Source of the DNA: Promethearchaeota archaeon
GTDB lineage: Archaea > Asgardarchaeota > Lokiarchaeia > Sigyniarchaeales > SOKP01
Reading direction: 5' to 3'
Length of the DNA stretch: 62,406 nt
Assembly (NCBI GenBank): GCA_016840085.1
Contig: JAEOTA010000034.1
Coordinates: forward strand, 1 to 62,406
Of the stretch, positions 26,291 to 34,758 are shown piece by piece. Each line of letters begins with the position of its first letter. Within the stretch, counting starts at the first letter, position 1. The position numbers were made by a program, and so were the translations under genes. The notes under the pieces were generated by a model that saw only the letters and a program-made list of their open reading frames with translations, ran no database searches and was not told the origin of the DNA.

Positions 26291-27379
26291 TTATTTTTTC
26301 ATTTCTTTCTTATATTTCTCCCTATAATATAAGTAACTTCTTTCTGTTTTTTTGTGGATGAAAAATGGTGCAGGTACCCATCCTGCTCTATTATTATTAT
26401 TTGCATGTAAAACTAAAAGTGCTAAGTTGGTCATTGGAATTTTAATATTACTCGCCTCTTCTAAAGGGACATCATCAGATAAAATTCGTTTAAATTTCTC
26501 ATAATTCCATGTTTTCTTTGGAAAATATTCACTGGTCATATACTCAGGACTATCAAGATTATCAAAGTTCTTCTCATCAGTTCCATAATTTTTACTTCTT
26601 TCCAGATAATTTTCGTCTCTTATTAATCTAATTGAATCAAGAGTTAATGTTAATAATAATTGAGCATCTGTAATTTTTACTTCAATTTCATCAAGATGAG
26701 TATATTTTGTATCAAAATAAAATATATCTCCAATATCTAAATCATCAAAAAATGAAGTTAGTCCATTCCAGCTATAAGTAATGCGCGTGAGTTTTTTCTT
26801 TAGTGATTCTTGTATAATTTTATCCAAGACAACATAATTTGACTGACTTGTTTTAAAGTACAATAATTTATATAAATCAATAGAGTTATTTGGATGATCT
26901 CTATTCCAATTATAAATTTTCATAATTATTTCAGGTTCTATTTCACAAGAAATTAAGACTCCTTTAGCACTTTGGTAAATATCTTCTAAGTCTTCTTGAT
27001 TTTCTACTCCACCAAACTTTTTTATAAATTCTATTACTTTCTCTTTATAAGGATTAGTTTCGGTTAATCCGTCTAAATATTCTTTAAGCTGATAAAAATC
27101 ATTTTCTATAGCGCTTAATTTTAATTCAATAAGTTTTAAGATTAAGTTTGATTCACTATCAGAAGTTAATGCCATTAGATCTACAATTCCTTTAGATCCT
27201 CTTCCTTTAATTGTAGGAAATTGTCGAATTATGGCAGGGAGTTCAGAATTCTCAATTTCTTCACCTATAACTCCTATTATTCTTGGATTATTGAAAAGAA
27301 AGGATTCCATTTGATGCTCACTATTAAAACTAGTTGCTTCAGTTAATCTTTCTATAGAATAACTAAATAATTCTGACAT
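26291..27379 (-). CDS. PD-(D/E)XK nuclease-like protein
   Basis: 362 residues. The N-terminal third has the restriction-endonuclease core: HQMESFLFNNPRIIG (conserved Glu), GSKGIVDLMAL (Asp) and LKLIELKLSAIENDFYQLKEY (ExK followed by a Q/Y helix). This is close to NucS/Shedu-type C-terminal nuclease patterns. The C-terminal half (residues about 190-362) is unassigned. Given neighbours of unknown small proteins, it may be a defence or DNA-repair nuclease. The catalytic triad looks intact. Confidence 0.6.
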   Translation of the reverse strand: MSELFSYSIERLTEATSFNSEHQMESFLFNNPRIIGVIGEEIENSELPAIIRQFPTIKGRGSKGIVDLMALTSDSESNLILKLIELKLSAIENDFYQLKEYLDGLTETNPYKEKVIEFIKKFGGVENQEDLEDIYQSAKGVLISCEIEPEIIMKIYNWNRDHPNNSIDLYKLLYFKTSQSNYVVLDKIIQESLKKKLTRITYSWNGLTSFFDDLDIGDIFYFDTKYTHLDEIEVKITDAQLLLTLTLDSIRLIRDENYLERSKNYGTDEKNFDNLDSPEYMTSEYFPKKTWNYEKFKRILSDDVPLEEASNIKIPMTNLALLVLHANNNNRAGWVPAPFFIHKKTERSYLYYREKYKKEMKK

Positions 27380-27661
27380 TGCTAAAGCCTTTTTTGTATA
27401 AGATTAATAAAGATTTTGATCTTTACTGAAACCAATGAGTCTCTATATTTAAAGTCTATGCTTTAGAATTCAAATTTTAAAGATGATTTTGATTCTTTTT
27501 ACGATGATTCCTAAAACTAAAGCATACACAGAAACAACATATATCCATTACTACAACATGATCTTCAAGAGTAGAATTCTCAATAGAGACATATTGGCTC
27601 ACTTCACTTTCCGTTAAAGCCTTATCGATTCCTTCTTGAGCTTTTCGCGAAGTTAAGCCAC
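27380..27661. other. Intergenic region with a coding-like minus-strand scrap
   Basis: On minus, about 27690-27500 reads open (GLTSRKAQEGIDKALTESEV, then SQYVSIENSTLEDHVVVMDI) with no start codon or recognisable domain, overlapping the PAS fragment. It may be a remnant of another gene at the junction. Nothing else is supported. Confidence 0.25.
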
Positions 27662-27973
27662 TTGATCCATCTTCAACACCAAAAAGTTCGTGATAATAAT
27701 TATCAAAATTTAATTGATAACATTTTAGATGTTATTATTAAAGTAGACAATAAGTGGAGATTTACATATATCAATCCTCAAATACAAGAGATTTTCGGAT
27801 TTCGTCCTTCAGAATTTCTTGGAAAAAATATCTCTAAATTGATTCATCCCGATGATTTTATTTATATATGTATAGTAGCGATTGCTGATGCAGTAACCAT
27901 TATGGATGCCATCGGGGATGGCAATGCCATACACCATTGGGAATGGCAGGACTATATACGATATGTGGGATAA
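27662..27973 (+). pseudogene. PAS domain fragment truncated at both ends
   Basis: LIDNILDVIIKVDNKWRFTY, then INPQIQEIFGFRPSEFLGKN and LIHPDDF, is the first two-thirds of a sensor PAS domain. After HPDD the frame changes character (IYICIVAIADAVTIMDAIGD...) and stops. The upstream part lacks a kinase or a proper start. Sensor-kinase debris ending in a hairpin-rich segment, probably a recombination junction. Confidence 0.65.
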
Positions 27974-28046
27974 TTGAATTAACATAGACTTAAAAAGGAG
28001 TAATCTATTAATAATTAAAGTAAAAAAATAATTTTGAGATGTCTTT

Positions 28047-29315
28047 ATGAATATAAATTTTAACTATTGGGAAAAAGAGGAATGGGTTTCTTATATAGAT
28101 GAATTTATAATACCTATAAAAAATAAGGCAGATATTATTTTTCGTTTTTGGGATTATCTTTCCGATAATTATTCTTCAATGTCTATCTTAGATATTAAAG
28201 ACAATAAACTCTTGCTCGAGAAATTATTAGGAGGTATTAAAGTTAATGGAGAATATAAAGATAGAAGCGCAGCGTTATTTTATAAGAATTTTTTTGGTTG
28301 GGAATTAGAAGATGTAGGTTCATACTTAAATAATCAAGAGGAGGGAATTGAAATGGAAATTGAAACTAAAATTAATGAAACGATATTTATAGAATTTCTT
28401 AAGGAACTAGAGGAAATTTGTGATATAATATTAGATATGGCTCTTGAAAAGGGATTAATTAGCTCTACATGTAATAATGATTCTGATATAGATTTTGATA
28501 TATTGCTAAATTCAGATGAAAAAGTCATAGAAACAATAAAGGAATTATATGATCAAATTCTTAAATTTACAATAAATTATAACGATAAGACATTATTTCT
28601 TTGGACAATCCGTAAAATAACTAAAAGATTTCTTTGTTTTCAATATCATAATATTTGTAAAGGTAAGAACTTTGAAACAATGATGAATCTTTTAGGTATG
28701 AATGGATTTTATTCTCCTGACATTGATGAGAACTCTGATAATGCCAAGAAAATAATCGATGAATATACTATATGGGAATTAAAAGAATATGGTTTAGGAT
28801 GTAATATTTGTAAATTGCACAATTTTATTTTCAGAAAATTTAAAGAAAATAAAGAGTATTATGTTGGAACTCAATTATGGGATTGTCTTAAATTTATATT
28901 CCCAAATCATAAAGATTTAGAGAAAGAATATATTGATTCTATCAATAGAAAGTTAATTTCTTGGAAAATGCCTGATTATATAAGTACATATGGATGGGGT
29001 GGTTCTGGGAAACCTTATTGGCATTATGCAAAATATTTTTCCCAACTTTCAGAAAATTCTTCAGTTCCCAACTGTTTTCGTTCTATCGATTCTTTCTCAA
29101 ATACACCCCACGCTTCCTCCAGCTTGTCTAAGTCGACGTCCTCAATTTCGCTAATTTCTGTAATCCCTGGTATCTCTTCCTCAAACTCATTTGGTTCGCC
29201 CATTTTTTACTCACCTTCTCTTTTGTCTTTTTTTTATATTTTTTATAAATTTTTGTCGATTAATATATTTCAAGCATTATATATAAATTTATACTATCTT
29301 GTAAAAAACTTCTAA
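28047..29315 (+). CDS. Unknown protein; genuine part probably ends near 29030
   Basis: 422 residues as read. Residues 1 to about 328 look like a genuine soluble, acidic, helical protein with a single CNICKLHNF motif and GWGGSGKPYWHYAKYF at its end. Beyond that the translation becomes Ser-rich nonsense (SSSLSKSTSSISLISVIPG), because it is antisense to a well-formed small ORF at 29024-29203. The original stop was probably lost through rearrangement. No family recognised. No convincing ribosome-binding site before ATG 28047. Confidence 0.45.
   Translation: MNINFNYWEKEEWVSYIDEFIIPIKNKADIIFRFWDYLSDNYSSMSILDIKDNKLLLEKLLGGIKVNGEYKDRSAALFYKNFFGWELEDVGSYLNNQEEGIEMEIETKINETIFIEFLKELEEICDIILDMALEKGLISSTCNNDSDIDFDILLNSDEKVIETIKELYDQILKFTINYNDKTLFLWTIRKITKRFLCFQYHNICKGKNFETMMNLLGMNGFYSPDIDENSDNAKKIIDEYTIWELKEYGLGCNICKLHNFIFRKFKENKEYYVGTQLWDCLKFIFPNHKDLEKEYIDSINRKLISWKMPDYISTYGWGGSGKPYWHYAKYFSQLSENSSVPNCFRSIDSFSNTPHASSSLSKSTSSISLISVIPGISSSNSFGSPIFYSPSLLSFFYIFYKFLSINIFQALYINLYYLVKNF
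29024..29203 (-). CDS. Small acidic protein, 59 residues
   Basis: Reads MGEPNEFEEEIPGITEISEI, then EDVDLDKLEEAWGVFEKESI and ends ESWEKYFA, TAA at 29024-29026. GGTGA lies 8 nt before the ATG, the usual archaeal ribosome-binding site. The composition (about one third Asp/Glu, an amphipathic C-terminal helix) is convincingly protein-like. It overlaps the tail of the plus-strand frame and is probably the real gene there. Function unknown. Confidence 0.55.
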   Translation of the reverse strand: MGEPNEFEEEIPGITEISEIEDVDLDKLEEAWGVFEKESIERKQLGTEEFSESWEKYFA

Positions 29316-29422
29316 CAAATATCTTTTTATTGATCATAATCCCCTTTTTCAATATTACAAATTGAAAATTATGATAAATTACACTTAAGATTAATATGGA
29401 TCAAAAAAAAGAGACTATATCT

Positions 29423-29908
29423 TTAGAAAGAATAAATAACTTCACACCTTATTTTAACAGGATTTTCCTTGAACTTAAGATAATCTTCAAAAATTTTATT
29501 AACAGTTTTTATATAATTTCCTTTACGTCCTATTGCGACACCTCTTTCTTTAAAAGACAATACAGCTATAATTATCTCTGGAATAAGTTCATCATCAATC
29601 ATTATGAGATCATAAATAAAGGGATTTGGAAAAAATCTGTATATTAAATTAGCCAATATTTCTTCCAAATAAATAAAAAGAATCTTTCTATGTCTAATTT
29701 TATGACGAAACTTGTTCAAAAATTCATTTACTTCCGCATAATATTCGTTATCAATAAAGTAAAATAAAAAATTATTTAAAATCAGAATAGATTTAGGAAT
29801 AACATTTGTCTTCTCATAAAAATACTTGTAATATAAGAGTTCTTCATTAGAAAATTTCTTTATATTTAATGATACTTCATTAATGATACTTATACCACCA
29901 CCAATCAT
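29423..29908 (-). CDS. KH-domain (NusA-like) protein
   Basis: 161 residues. The C-terminal part IIIAVLSFKERGVAIGRKGN, then YIKTVNKIFEDYL, carries the KH GxxG-type loop (IGRKGNYIK) after an IxVxS strand, as in NusA-type KH2 domains; PVKIRCEVI is the last strand. The N-terminal 100 residues form an unassigned helical or mixed domain (LLYYKYFYEKTNVIPKS). Likely RNA-binding. Divergent from the small-gene operon that starts at the TATA box at 29941. Confidence 0.55.
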   Translation of the reverse strand: MIGGGISIINEVSLNIKKFSNEELLYYKYFYEKTNVIPKSILILNNFLFYFIDNEYYAEVNEFLNKFRHKIRHRKILFIYLEEILANLIYRFFPNPFIYDLIMIDDELIPEIIIAVLSFKERGVAIGRKGNYIKTVNKIFEDYLKFKENPVKIRCEVIYSF

Positions 29909-29940
29909 ATTCCCAATTCTATCAAAAAATATAAAGAGAC

Positions 29941-29950
29941 TTTATAAATA
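29941..29950 (+). promoter_or_regulatory. TATA box of a three-gene small-ORF operon
   Basis: TTTATAAATA preceded by an A/G-rich BRE-like AAAGAGAC. The expected start of transcription is about 25 nt downstream, shortly before the first small ORF. Confidence 0.45.
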
Positions 29951-30015
29951 CGTATATAAAAGAGAATTTAAAAGGAAAGCAAATAGGTGATACATTTGCA
30001 GGTACTGACCAAGAT

Positions 30016-30138
30016 ATGCTTGAAATTCGTGATGAAAAACAATTTAAGCAGTATACAAAAGAATATGCTGAATATTATAAACAACGAGAACAAGACGAGT
30101 ATTTAGAATTTTTGGCTAAAAAAGCCGCAAAAACATAA
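30016..30138 (+). CDS. Small charged protein, at least 40 residues
   Basis: From ATG: MLEIRDEKQFKQYTKEYAEY, then YKQREQDEYLEFLAKKAAKT. The same frame is open upstream (KGKQIGDTFAGTDQD), so the true start may be an unusual codon about 10-15 codons earlier, close to GGTGAT at 29986-29991. It is a Glu/Lys/Tyr-rich helix. Followed after 38 bp by the next gene, which has a strong AAGGAGGT site. Too short for any database-sized call. Confidence 0.45.
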   Translation: MLEIRDEKQFKQYTKEYAEYYKQREQDEYLEFLAKKAAKT

Positions 30139-30176
30139 AGTCTTTTATATAAATTATAAAAAAGGAGGTAAATTAT

Positions 30177-30563
30177 ATGAAAAGAAGAATTAGAATAAAA
30201 CCATATACACGTAAGCGTTATGGAAAGAGAGAAAGAGTTAAAGGACATGATAAGCACATAAATATTAAAAGAATCGGAGAAATTGATTTAAAACAACTTA
30301 GCTTAGGAGCTTCTCGAAAAGAGAATAGACAAAGATTAAGTAATTCTCATCCAGATACTATTAAAAGCGCAAAAACGATGTTTGAAATGCCAAATAAATT
30401 ATGGGCTGCTAATCCTGATAAATTCGATATTTTAGGATTTGATGCAAAAGAACCACCTAAAGTCTATAAATTGCCTGAAACCGGCTTAAAAGGACAAATT
30501 GTCTCGTATCAAGGTAAAATTTATATCGCGGACCAAAAAGGCGTGTCTAAACTTAAGAATTAA
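30177..30563 (+). CDS. Basic protein of unknown function
   Basis: 128 residues. A very basic N-terminus (KRRIRIKPYTRKRYGKRERV) is followed by a middle region (TIKSAKTMFEMPNKLWAANPD) and an SH3-like C-terminus (TGLKGQIVSYQGKIYIADQKG). AAGGAGGT sits 8 nt before the ATG, one of the strongest ribosome-binding sites in the window. A DNA- or RNA-binding structural protein, possibly viral or plasmid-derived, is a guess; no family recognised. Confidence 0.5.
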   Translation: MKRRIRIKPYTRKRYGKRERVKGHDKHINIKRIGEIDLKQLSLGASRKENRQRLSNSHPDTIKSAKTMFEMPNKLWAANPDKFDILGFDAKEPPKVYKLPETGLKGQIVSYQGKIYIADQKGVSKLKN

Positions 30564-30617
30564 TATAAAATCAATTAAAGATTTTTTATTTCGATAAAAA
30601 AGTAAGGTGGATACAAC

Positions 30618-30830
30618 ATGATTGGAAAAAAAAAATACTTTAATATGATGTTCAAAAATCTACATCAATTTGAGCAAAATATTAATGTTTTAGTGAATAA
30701 TTCGAATGATTCACGATTGAAATATCCTCTCTCATTTGAACAAATCTCTAATATTCTGGGGTTTCTAACTCATCATACCGGATATCAAAAGGATATTATT
30801 GAAATTTTAGAGATAATAATGGATTCTTAA
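30618..30830 (+). CDS. Small helical protein, unknown
   Basis: 70 residues, KKYFNMMFKNLHQFEQNINV then FEQISNILGFLTHHTGYQKD, ending EIIMDS. AAGGTGG precedes the ATG by about 8 nt. Predicted all-helical and soluble. Third member of the small operon. Confidence 0.45.
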   Translation: MIGKKKYFNMMFKNLHQFEQNINVLVNNSNDSRLKYPLSFEQISNILGFLTHHTGYQKDIIEILEIIMDS

Positions 30831-31192
30831 AAATTTAAAGAAAAAACATACCTGGATTTAGTTATGAAAGTTTTAGAATATTTCGAAGATGATGATTTTC
30901 GCTTATTTTATTGAAATTTTTTTTTAATTCCAGGATATAAAATTCATAAAAAAATAAAAGATCTAAATTTTGAATTTTGTCGTATGCTTTTTTAATGAGA
31001 ATGCATTTGTCATAAATCATTGAATATATTTAGAATATTTTTCCTTTTCTTCTTGGATTGTTTTTTATTTTATTTGTAAAACTTTAAAAAAGAAATATAG
31101 TTTAATAATATTTACACTTTTGGAAAAATAAAGACTTAAATAATATTTTTTTTATAAAAATGTAAACGATTTTAGAATTAAAATCCATAATT
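30831..31192. other. Gene-free AT-rich interval
   Basis: No supported gene. The first 60 bp continue with coding-like codons (after TAA: KFKEKTYLDLVMKVLEYFED), which suggests that the preceding ORF was once longer. The rest is A/T runs. Confidence 0.3.
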
Positions 31193-31453
31193 ATGCTTTT
31201 AGACCGGAATAAATCTTTAAGAAATACAGAATTTGATTTTAAAATGTTTATTGATTTTGATCCAATTTGTAAAGTTTTTTATCATAATTTTTTTTTTGTT
31301 GAAAATAAAATGGTGTTAAAAATAGCTTTGACACCCTCCGTAAACGATGCTAATACTTTAATGAATTTGACCACTACCAAGAAGGAATTCCTCGATTCGA
31401 AATATGAAAAGTTTGATATTACAAGATATGTGTATTTAATACACTTAATATGA
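31193..31453 (+). CDS. Doubtful ORF, unknown
   Basis: 86 residues beginning MLLDRNKSLRNTEFDFKMFI; the middle (KIALTPSVNDANTLMNLTTT) has moderate coding character. No ribosome-binding site and no family recognised. Confidence 0.25.
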   Translation: MLLDRNKSLRNTEFDFKMFIDFDPICKVFYHNFFFVENKMVLKIALTPSVNDANTLMNLTTTKKEFLDSKYEKFDITRYVYLIHLI

Positions 31454-31575
31454 AATTCAGGGAGTAAAAAACAATAATGTATTTAATATCCATATTTCCA
31501 GTTTCAAGATATCACTACACTGAAACCTATAAAAAAACTACAATTTGGAATAGATTGTAGGAGGAATGAAAACTA

Positions 31576-31731
31576 ATGAAAAAGAAATTACCAGATTGGG
31601 TCAAGGAAGCAATATTAAAGGATGTCGAATACATTACAAACTCATTAATAGAACTGGAGAGATATGATATCTCAGCAAATGAAACCCCAATACCTAAGAG
31701 CAGAAAAAAAAGAACTGAAGCCATTAATTAA
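31576..31731 (+). CDS. Small basic protein, 51 residues
   Basis: MKKKLPDWVKEAILKDVEYI, then TNSLIELERYDISAN and a basic tail KSRKKRTEAIN. AGGAGGA is 9-15 nt upstream. An N-terminal amphipathic helix with a basic tail suggests an antitoxin-like or nucleic-acid-binding peptide; no assignment. The minus-strand frame here is a shadow. Confidence 0.5.
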   Translation: MKKKLPDWVKEAILKDVEYITNSLIELERYDISANETPIPKSRKKRTEAIN

Positions 31732-31832
31732 AAAGTTCATAAAAACCATATGAAAATAAATTTTATTAAGACTTCAGATTTTTTAATTTTGAATCCTTTG
31801 TCATATTCCTTATTTCTCCAATAGCCTCCATA

Positions 31833-32065
31833 ATGGTCCTAATGGAAAGTAGTATAAAAAAACTACTCATTAAAGGAAAAATCGTAGTTAATAAAAGTAA
31901 TTCAAAAAAAATGTCCAGCGTAAATATAGACTAAATCCTATTTTAGCGATTCAATTCATTTTTAAAGGAAAGGTCCTCCCTGATAATCTTAACTTCTCAA
32001 AAATAGGAGTTCACCCAAAGAAAGATATAATAACGGTCATGGCCACACAGGCTGGAGGGTATTGA
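31833..32065 (+). pseudogene. Ubiquitin-like (beta-grasp) protein gene with a frameshift, ending in Gly-Gly-Tyr
   Basis: The 3' frame reads RKYRLNPILAIQFIFKGKVL, then PDNLNFSKIGVHPKKDIITV and MATQAGGY, TGA. It aligns with the second half of ubiquitin: the FIFKGKVLPD strand and turn correspond to LIFAGKQLED, and AGGY to the C-terminal GG plus one residue. Upstream, in another frame, MVLMESSIKKLLIKGKIVVN supplies a stretch of the right length for the N-terminal half. The frames meet at an A8 run (31903-31910). It could be a pseudogene, a base-calling error or a slippage site. A residue after GG implies JAMM-type maturation, as in other archaeal ubiquitin systems. Confidence 0.7.
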
Positions 32066-32514
32066 ATTAATAATATAATAACGATGAAAAAATGTAAATA
32101 TATCTATAATCATTATGGTTGCTTTCTTATTAACTTCTATCATTTTTGAAAAAGTTCTTTTCCATTCTAAGGTTATCGATAAGATCTCCTAATTTTTACT
32201 CAACAGAAATTTCATAAGAATTCAATTTATTGAAAAAACCTCCATATTTTTTAAATAAAGGTGTCATGGTTATAATTTCATCTTTAGAAAACTACTGAAT
32301 ACATTTTTAGCATATGTTTTCATTATTTAATCTCGGATCTTTAATATTGGCATTCATGATAGTATTTAGAAATCTTGTGAAAATTGAAGATTTACATAGA
32401 AGAAAGTATTTAATTTAAGACCATATAATCAGGATTTGATTAGAATTCTTTGAAAAATAGTAAATTAGTAGGATTAACTCATTTTTGACAAGTTATATAT
32501 TATTAAATAATCAA
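32066..32514. other. Gene-free interval
   Basis: Only short scraps of open frame. No RNA or repeat seen. It separates the ubiquitin-like remnant from the 3' end of the HD hydrolase gene. Confidence 0.3.
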
Positions 32515-34077
32515 TTACTCACTAACAGTGTTACTATTTTCTTCCATATATGAATCAACCAATTCATTATACTTAGAATTAATTTTTGTGTATAGCTCAT
32601 CTTTACATTCCTTATCGGGACAAAAAACTCGAAAAATATGAAATTCTGATTTATTAGTCTGAAAATTTATTGAACTTTGGACATTATTCAAATAGTGAAA
32701 TTGATCAGTCTCAGGATCATGAAAAAGAATTAATTCACCTTGATATTCATTTGGATCTTCAGGATCTTCCATTTTTATATTACTCAATGGTGCATCTACT
32801 TTATTATTTAAGACAATTAAAGGTGATTCATAACTCTCGCTTAAATCATTTTTTATCCAAGATTCAAGATCTCCAAATACAGTTTCTAAAATGCTGTCCA
32901 ATACTTTTTTTTCTTTTTCATTATTTTCAGGAATACTTTTTAATCTGTTTATTTCCCATATAAGTTCTGATTTCTTTCTCCGGAATAATAAATCCAAATA
33001 AGAATTGAGCAACTTAAGATCGGAATTAATTTCTTCGCTTGATAACTTCTTCAATTCATGCCAGCAATTTCTCATACAATTCCAAATATAATAATCATCA
33101 AGCATATGCCATAATTCAAAAAATCCTTGAGATTGTTCAGAATCTAACTTTTTTTCATTTATTATTGGCGATAATATAATATCAGGTTTTAAAGGTAAAG
33201 ATGCCTCTATAACATTCAAGCTGTCAGAGTTTATCATAATTCTATATGATTCACTTAATAAAAAATCAAAATAACATTTAACTTTATGAAAATAAACGGA
33301 GTTAAACATAAACATTCGAGCGAAATAAAAATTATCAATTGCATTTATTGCTTTTGTTGAATATACAATAATATTATCAGACAAAGGTTTTAATGTAGAG
33401 CTCCTCTCTTTTATAAACAATTTTCTTAAAATTTGATCTATATCGATCTGTCCAAATGAAACCCCTGTAGAAAAAGAATCTCGAACAAGATAATCCATTC
33501 TATCAGCATCAAGTTCAGAATGTAGTATTTGATTGAGTAGTGGGAATCCTGATGTGCCTTGGATAATTTGACTTATATTTTCTCTATCTTGTTCTATAAT
33601 CTTAGGATTTTGATCTTTTGGATTATATATATCGGTTTTTTTAACTATTTCACCACTTAACCATTCATGAAATTTTTTCTTAATTTTAATATTTGGATAT
33701 TTTTTCTTAAAATAATCTTCTATTACAATTTCTGTACAATGAGAATAAGGTAAATGACCTATATCATGTAAAAGTGCTGCCGATCTAATTAATTTTTGAT
33801 CTTTTTCTGACATTTCGAATTTATCTATAGATTTTGAGCCTGATATTGGTAATTTTTTGAAATTATCAATTATTTTCGAAGTTACAGCTAGCACACCTAG
33901 GGAATGAGAGAATCTTGTATTTCTAGCTGTAGGAAATACCATATGTAAAGTTCCTAATTGATTGATATTATGTAATCTTTGAAATATTAATTTATCGATG
34001 ATGTCTATTTCATCTTGAGTTAACTTTATAAAACCGTAAATTGGATCAAAAATTTCTTTAACATAAGATAAATCCAT
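32515..34077 (-). CDS. HD-domain phosphohydrolase (SAMHD1/dGTPase-like)
   Basis: About 520 residues from MDLSYVKEIFDPIYGFIKLT. QRLHNINQLG and ARNTRFSHSLGV give the first His, AALLHDIGHLPYSH the HD pair, and SELDADRMDYLVRDS the distal Asp. This is the full SAMHD1-like metal site, expected to hydrolyse dNTPs or related phosphoesters. An upstream in-frame ATG (34155) would overlap the neighbouring gene; 34077 fits the family start and follows AAAAAGGG. The C-terminal 150 residues (YQGELILFHDPETDQFHYL) are an accessory domain. It forms a pair with the YwgA-like gene. Confidence 0.85.
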   Translation of the reverse strand: MDLSYVKEIFDPIYGFIKLTQDEIDIIDKLIFQRLHNINQLGTLHMVFPTARNTRFSHSLGVLAVTSKIIDNFKKLPISGSKSIDKFEMSEKDQKLIRSAALLHDIGHLPYSHCTEIVIEDYFKKKYPNIKIKKKFHEWLSGEIVKKTDIYNPKDQNPKIIEQDRENISQIIQGTSGFPLLNQILHSELDADRMDYLVRDSFSTGVSFGQIDIDQILRKLFIKERSSTLKPLSDNIIVYSTKAINAIDNFYFARMFMFNSVYFHKVKCYFDFLLSESYRIMINSDSLNVIEASLPLKPDIILSPIINEKKLDSEQSQGFFELWHMLDDYYIWNCMRNCWHELKKLSSEEINSDLKLLNSYLDLLFRRKKSELIWEINRLKSIPENNEKEKKVLDSILETVFGDLESWIKNDLSESYESPLIVLNNKVDAPLSNIKMEDPEDPNEYQGELILFHDPETDQFHYLNNVQSSINFQTNKSEFHIFRVFCPDKECKDELYTKINSKYNELVDSYMEENSNTVSE

Positions 34078-34121
34078 TATGTTAACCCTTTTTAATTCGA
34101 AAAAATTAAAGGATAAAACAT

Positions 34122-34634
34122 CTAAATAAATTGAGACGTTTTTAATATATTCCAATAATTATTAATTGGTCGATCTTTTAATTCAGGTTTTCTTTCTATA
34201 AACTCTTTGATTGTATCTATTTTTGAATTTCTACATTTTGAATATGTATGTTTATCTATAAATAGAAGTGATGCTAAGATTTCCAAGTCATTAGTGTCCC
34301 ATTCCCGGTTAAATTCTTTTATAAAAGATGACTTTAATGTATTTATACTAGTGATCTCTGTATCAAGAGATTTGTCATGAACATTTTTAGTTTTTATCAT
34401 ATCTATAAATGAATTATTCTGATTCCATAATTCATTAATATAAAACATATCCTTTGTTAAATCTGGGGAATATGGACCTCTTATGTACCAATTATAATTA
34501 TAATTAAATTCATTAGTTATTTCATTTAATAAGAAAATTAATTTTTGATAAAAGAGTCGATTTTTAAATAGACTCATGTCAAAGGATTTTTTGTCATTAG
34601 ATTCTGTTAAATATCCTAATCTGATTAATGCCAT
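34122..34634 (-). CDS. YwgA-like protein, partner of the HD hydrolase
   Basis: 170 residues from MALIRLGYLTES; GGAG lies 9 nt upstream and a TATATTATATA box just before it, so this start is preferred over the longer frame. RLFYQKLIFLLNEITNEFNY then WYIRGPYSPDLTKDM matches the YwgA/COG3432 pattern, related to SocA/Panacea-type QKL...GPxSxxL folds. In Firmicutes ywgA adjoins the HD gene ywfO, and the same pairing here argues for a shared function. It lies 44 bp upstream of the HD gene on the same strand. Confidence 0.6.
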   Translation of the reverse strand: MALIRLGYLTESNDKKSFDMSLFKNRLFYQKLIFLLNEITNEFNYNYNWYIRGPYSPDLTKDMFYINELWNQNNSFIDMIKTKNVHDKSLDTEITSINTLKSSFIKEFNREWDTNDLEILASLLFIDKHTYSKCRNSKIDTIKEFIERKPELKDRPINNYWNILKTSQFI

Positions 34635-34758
34635 AATTAATTTCTCCATATATAATATAAAGATCATTGCATATATAAAGATTAAGACTGAAATCAATCA
34701 TAAATTTTTAATTCTGGCATTATTAATGGAAAAAAATTAAAAGAATGAAATTATTTTT

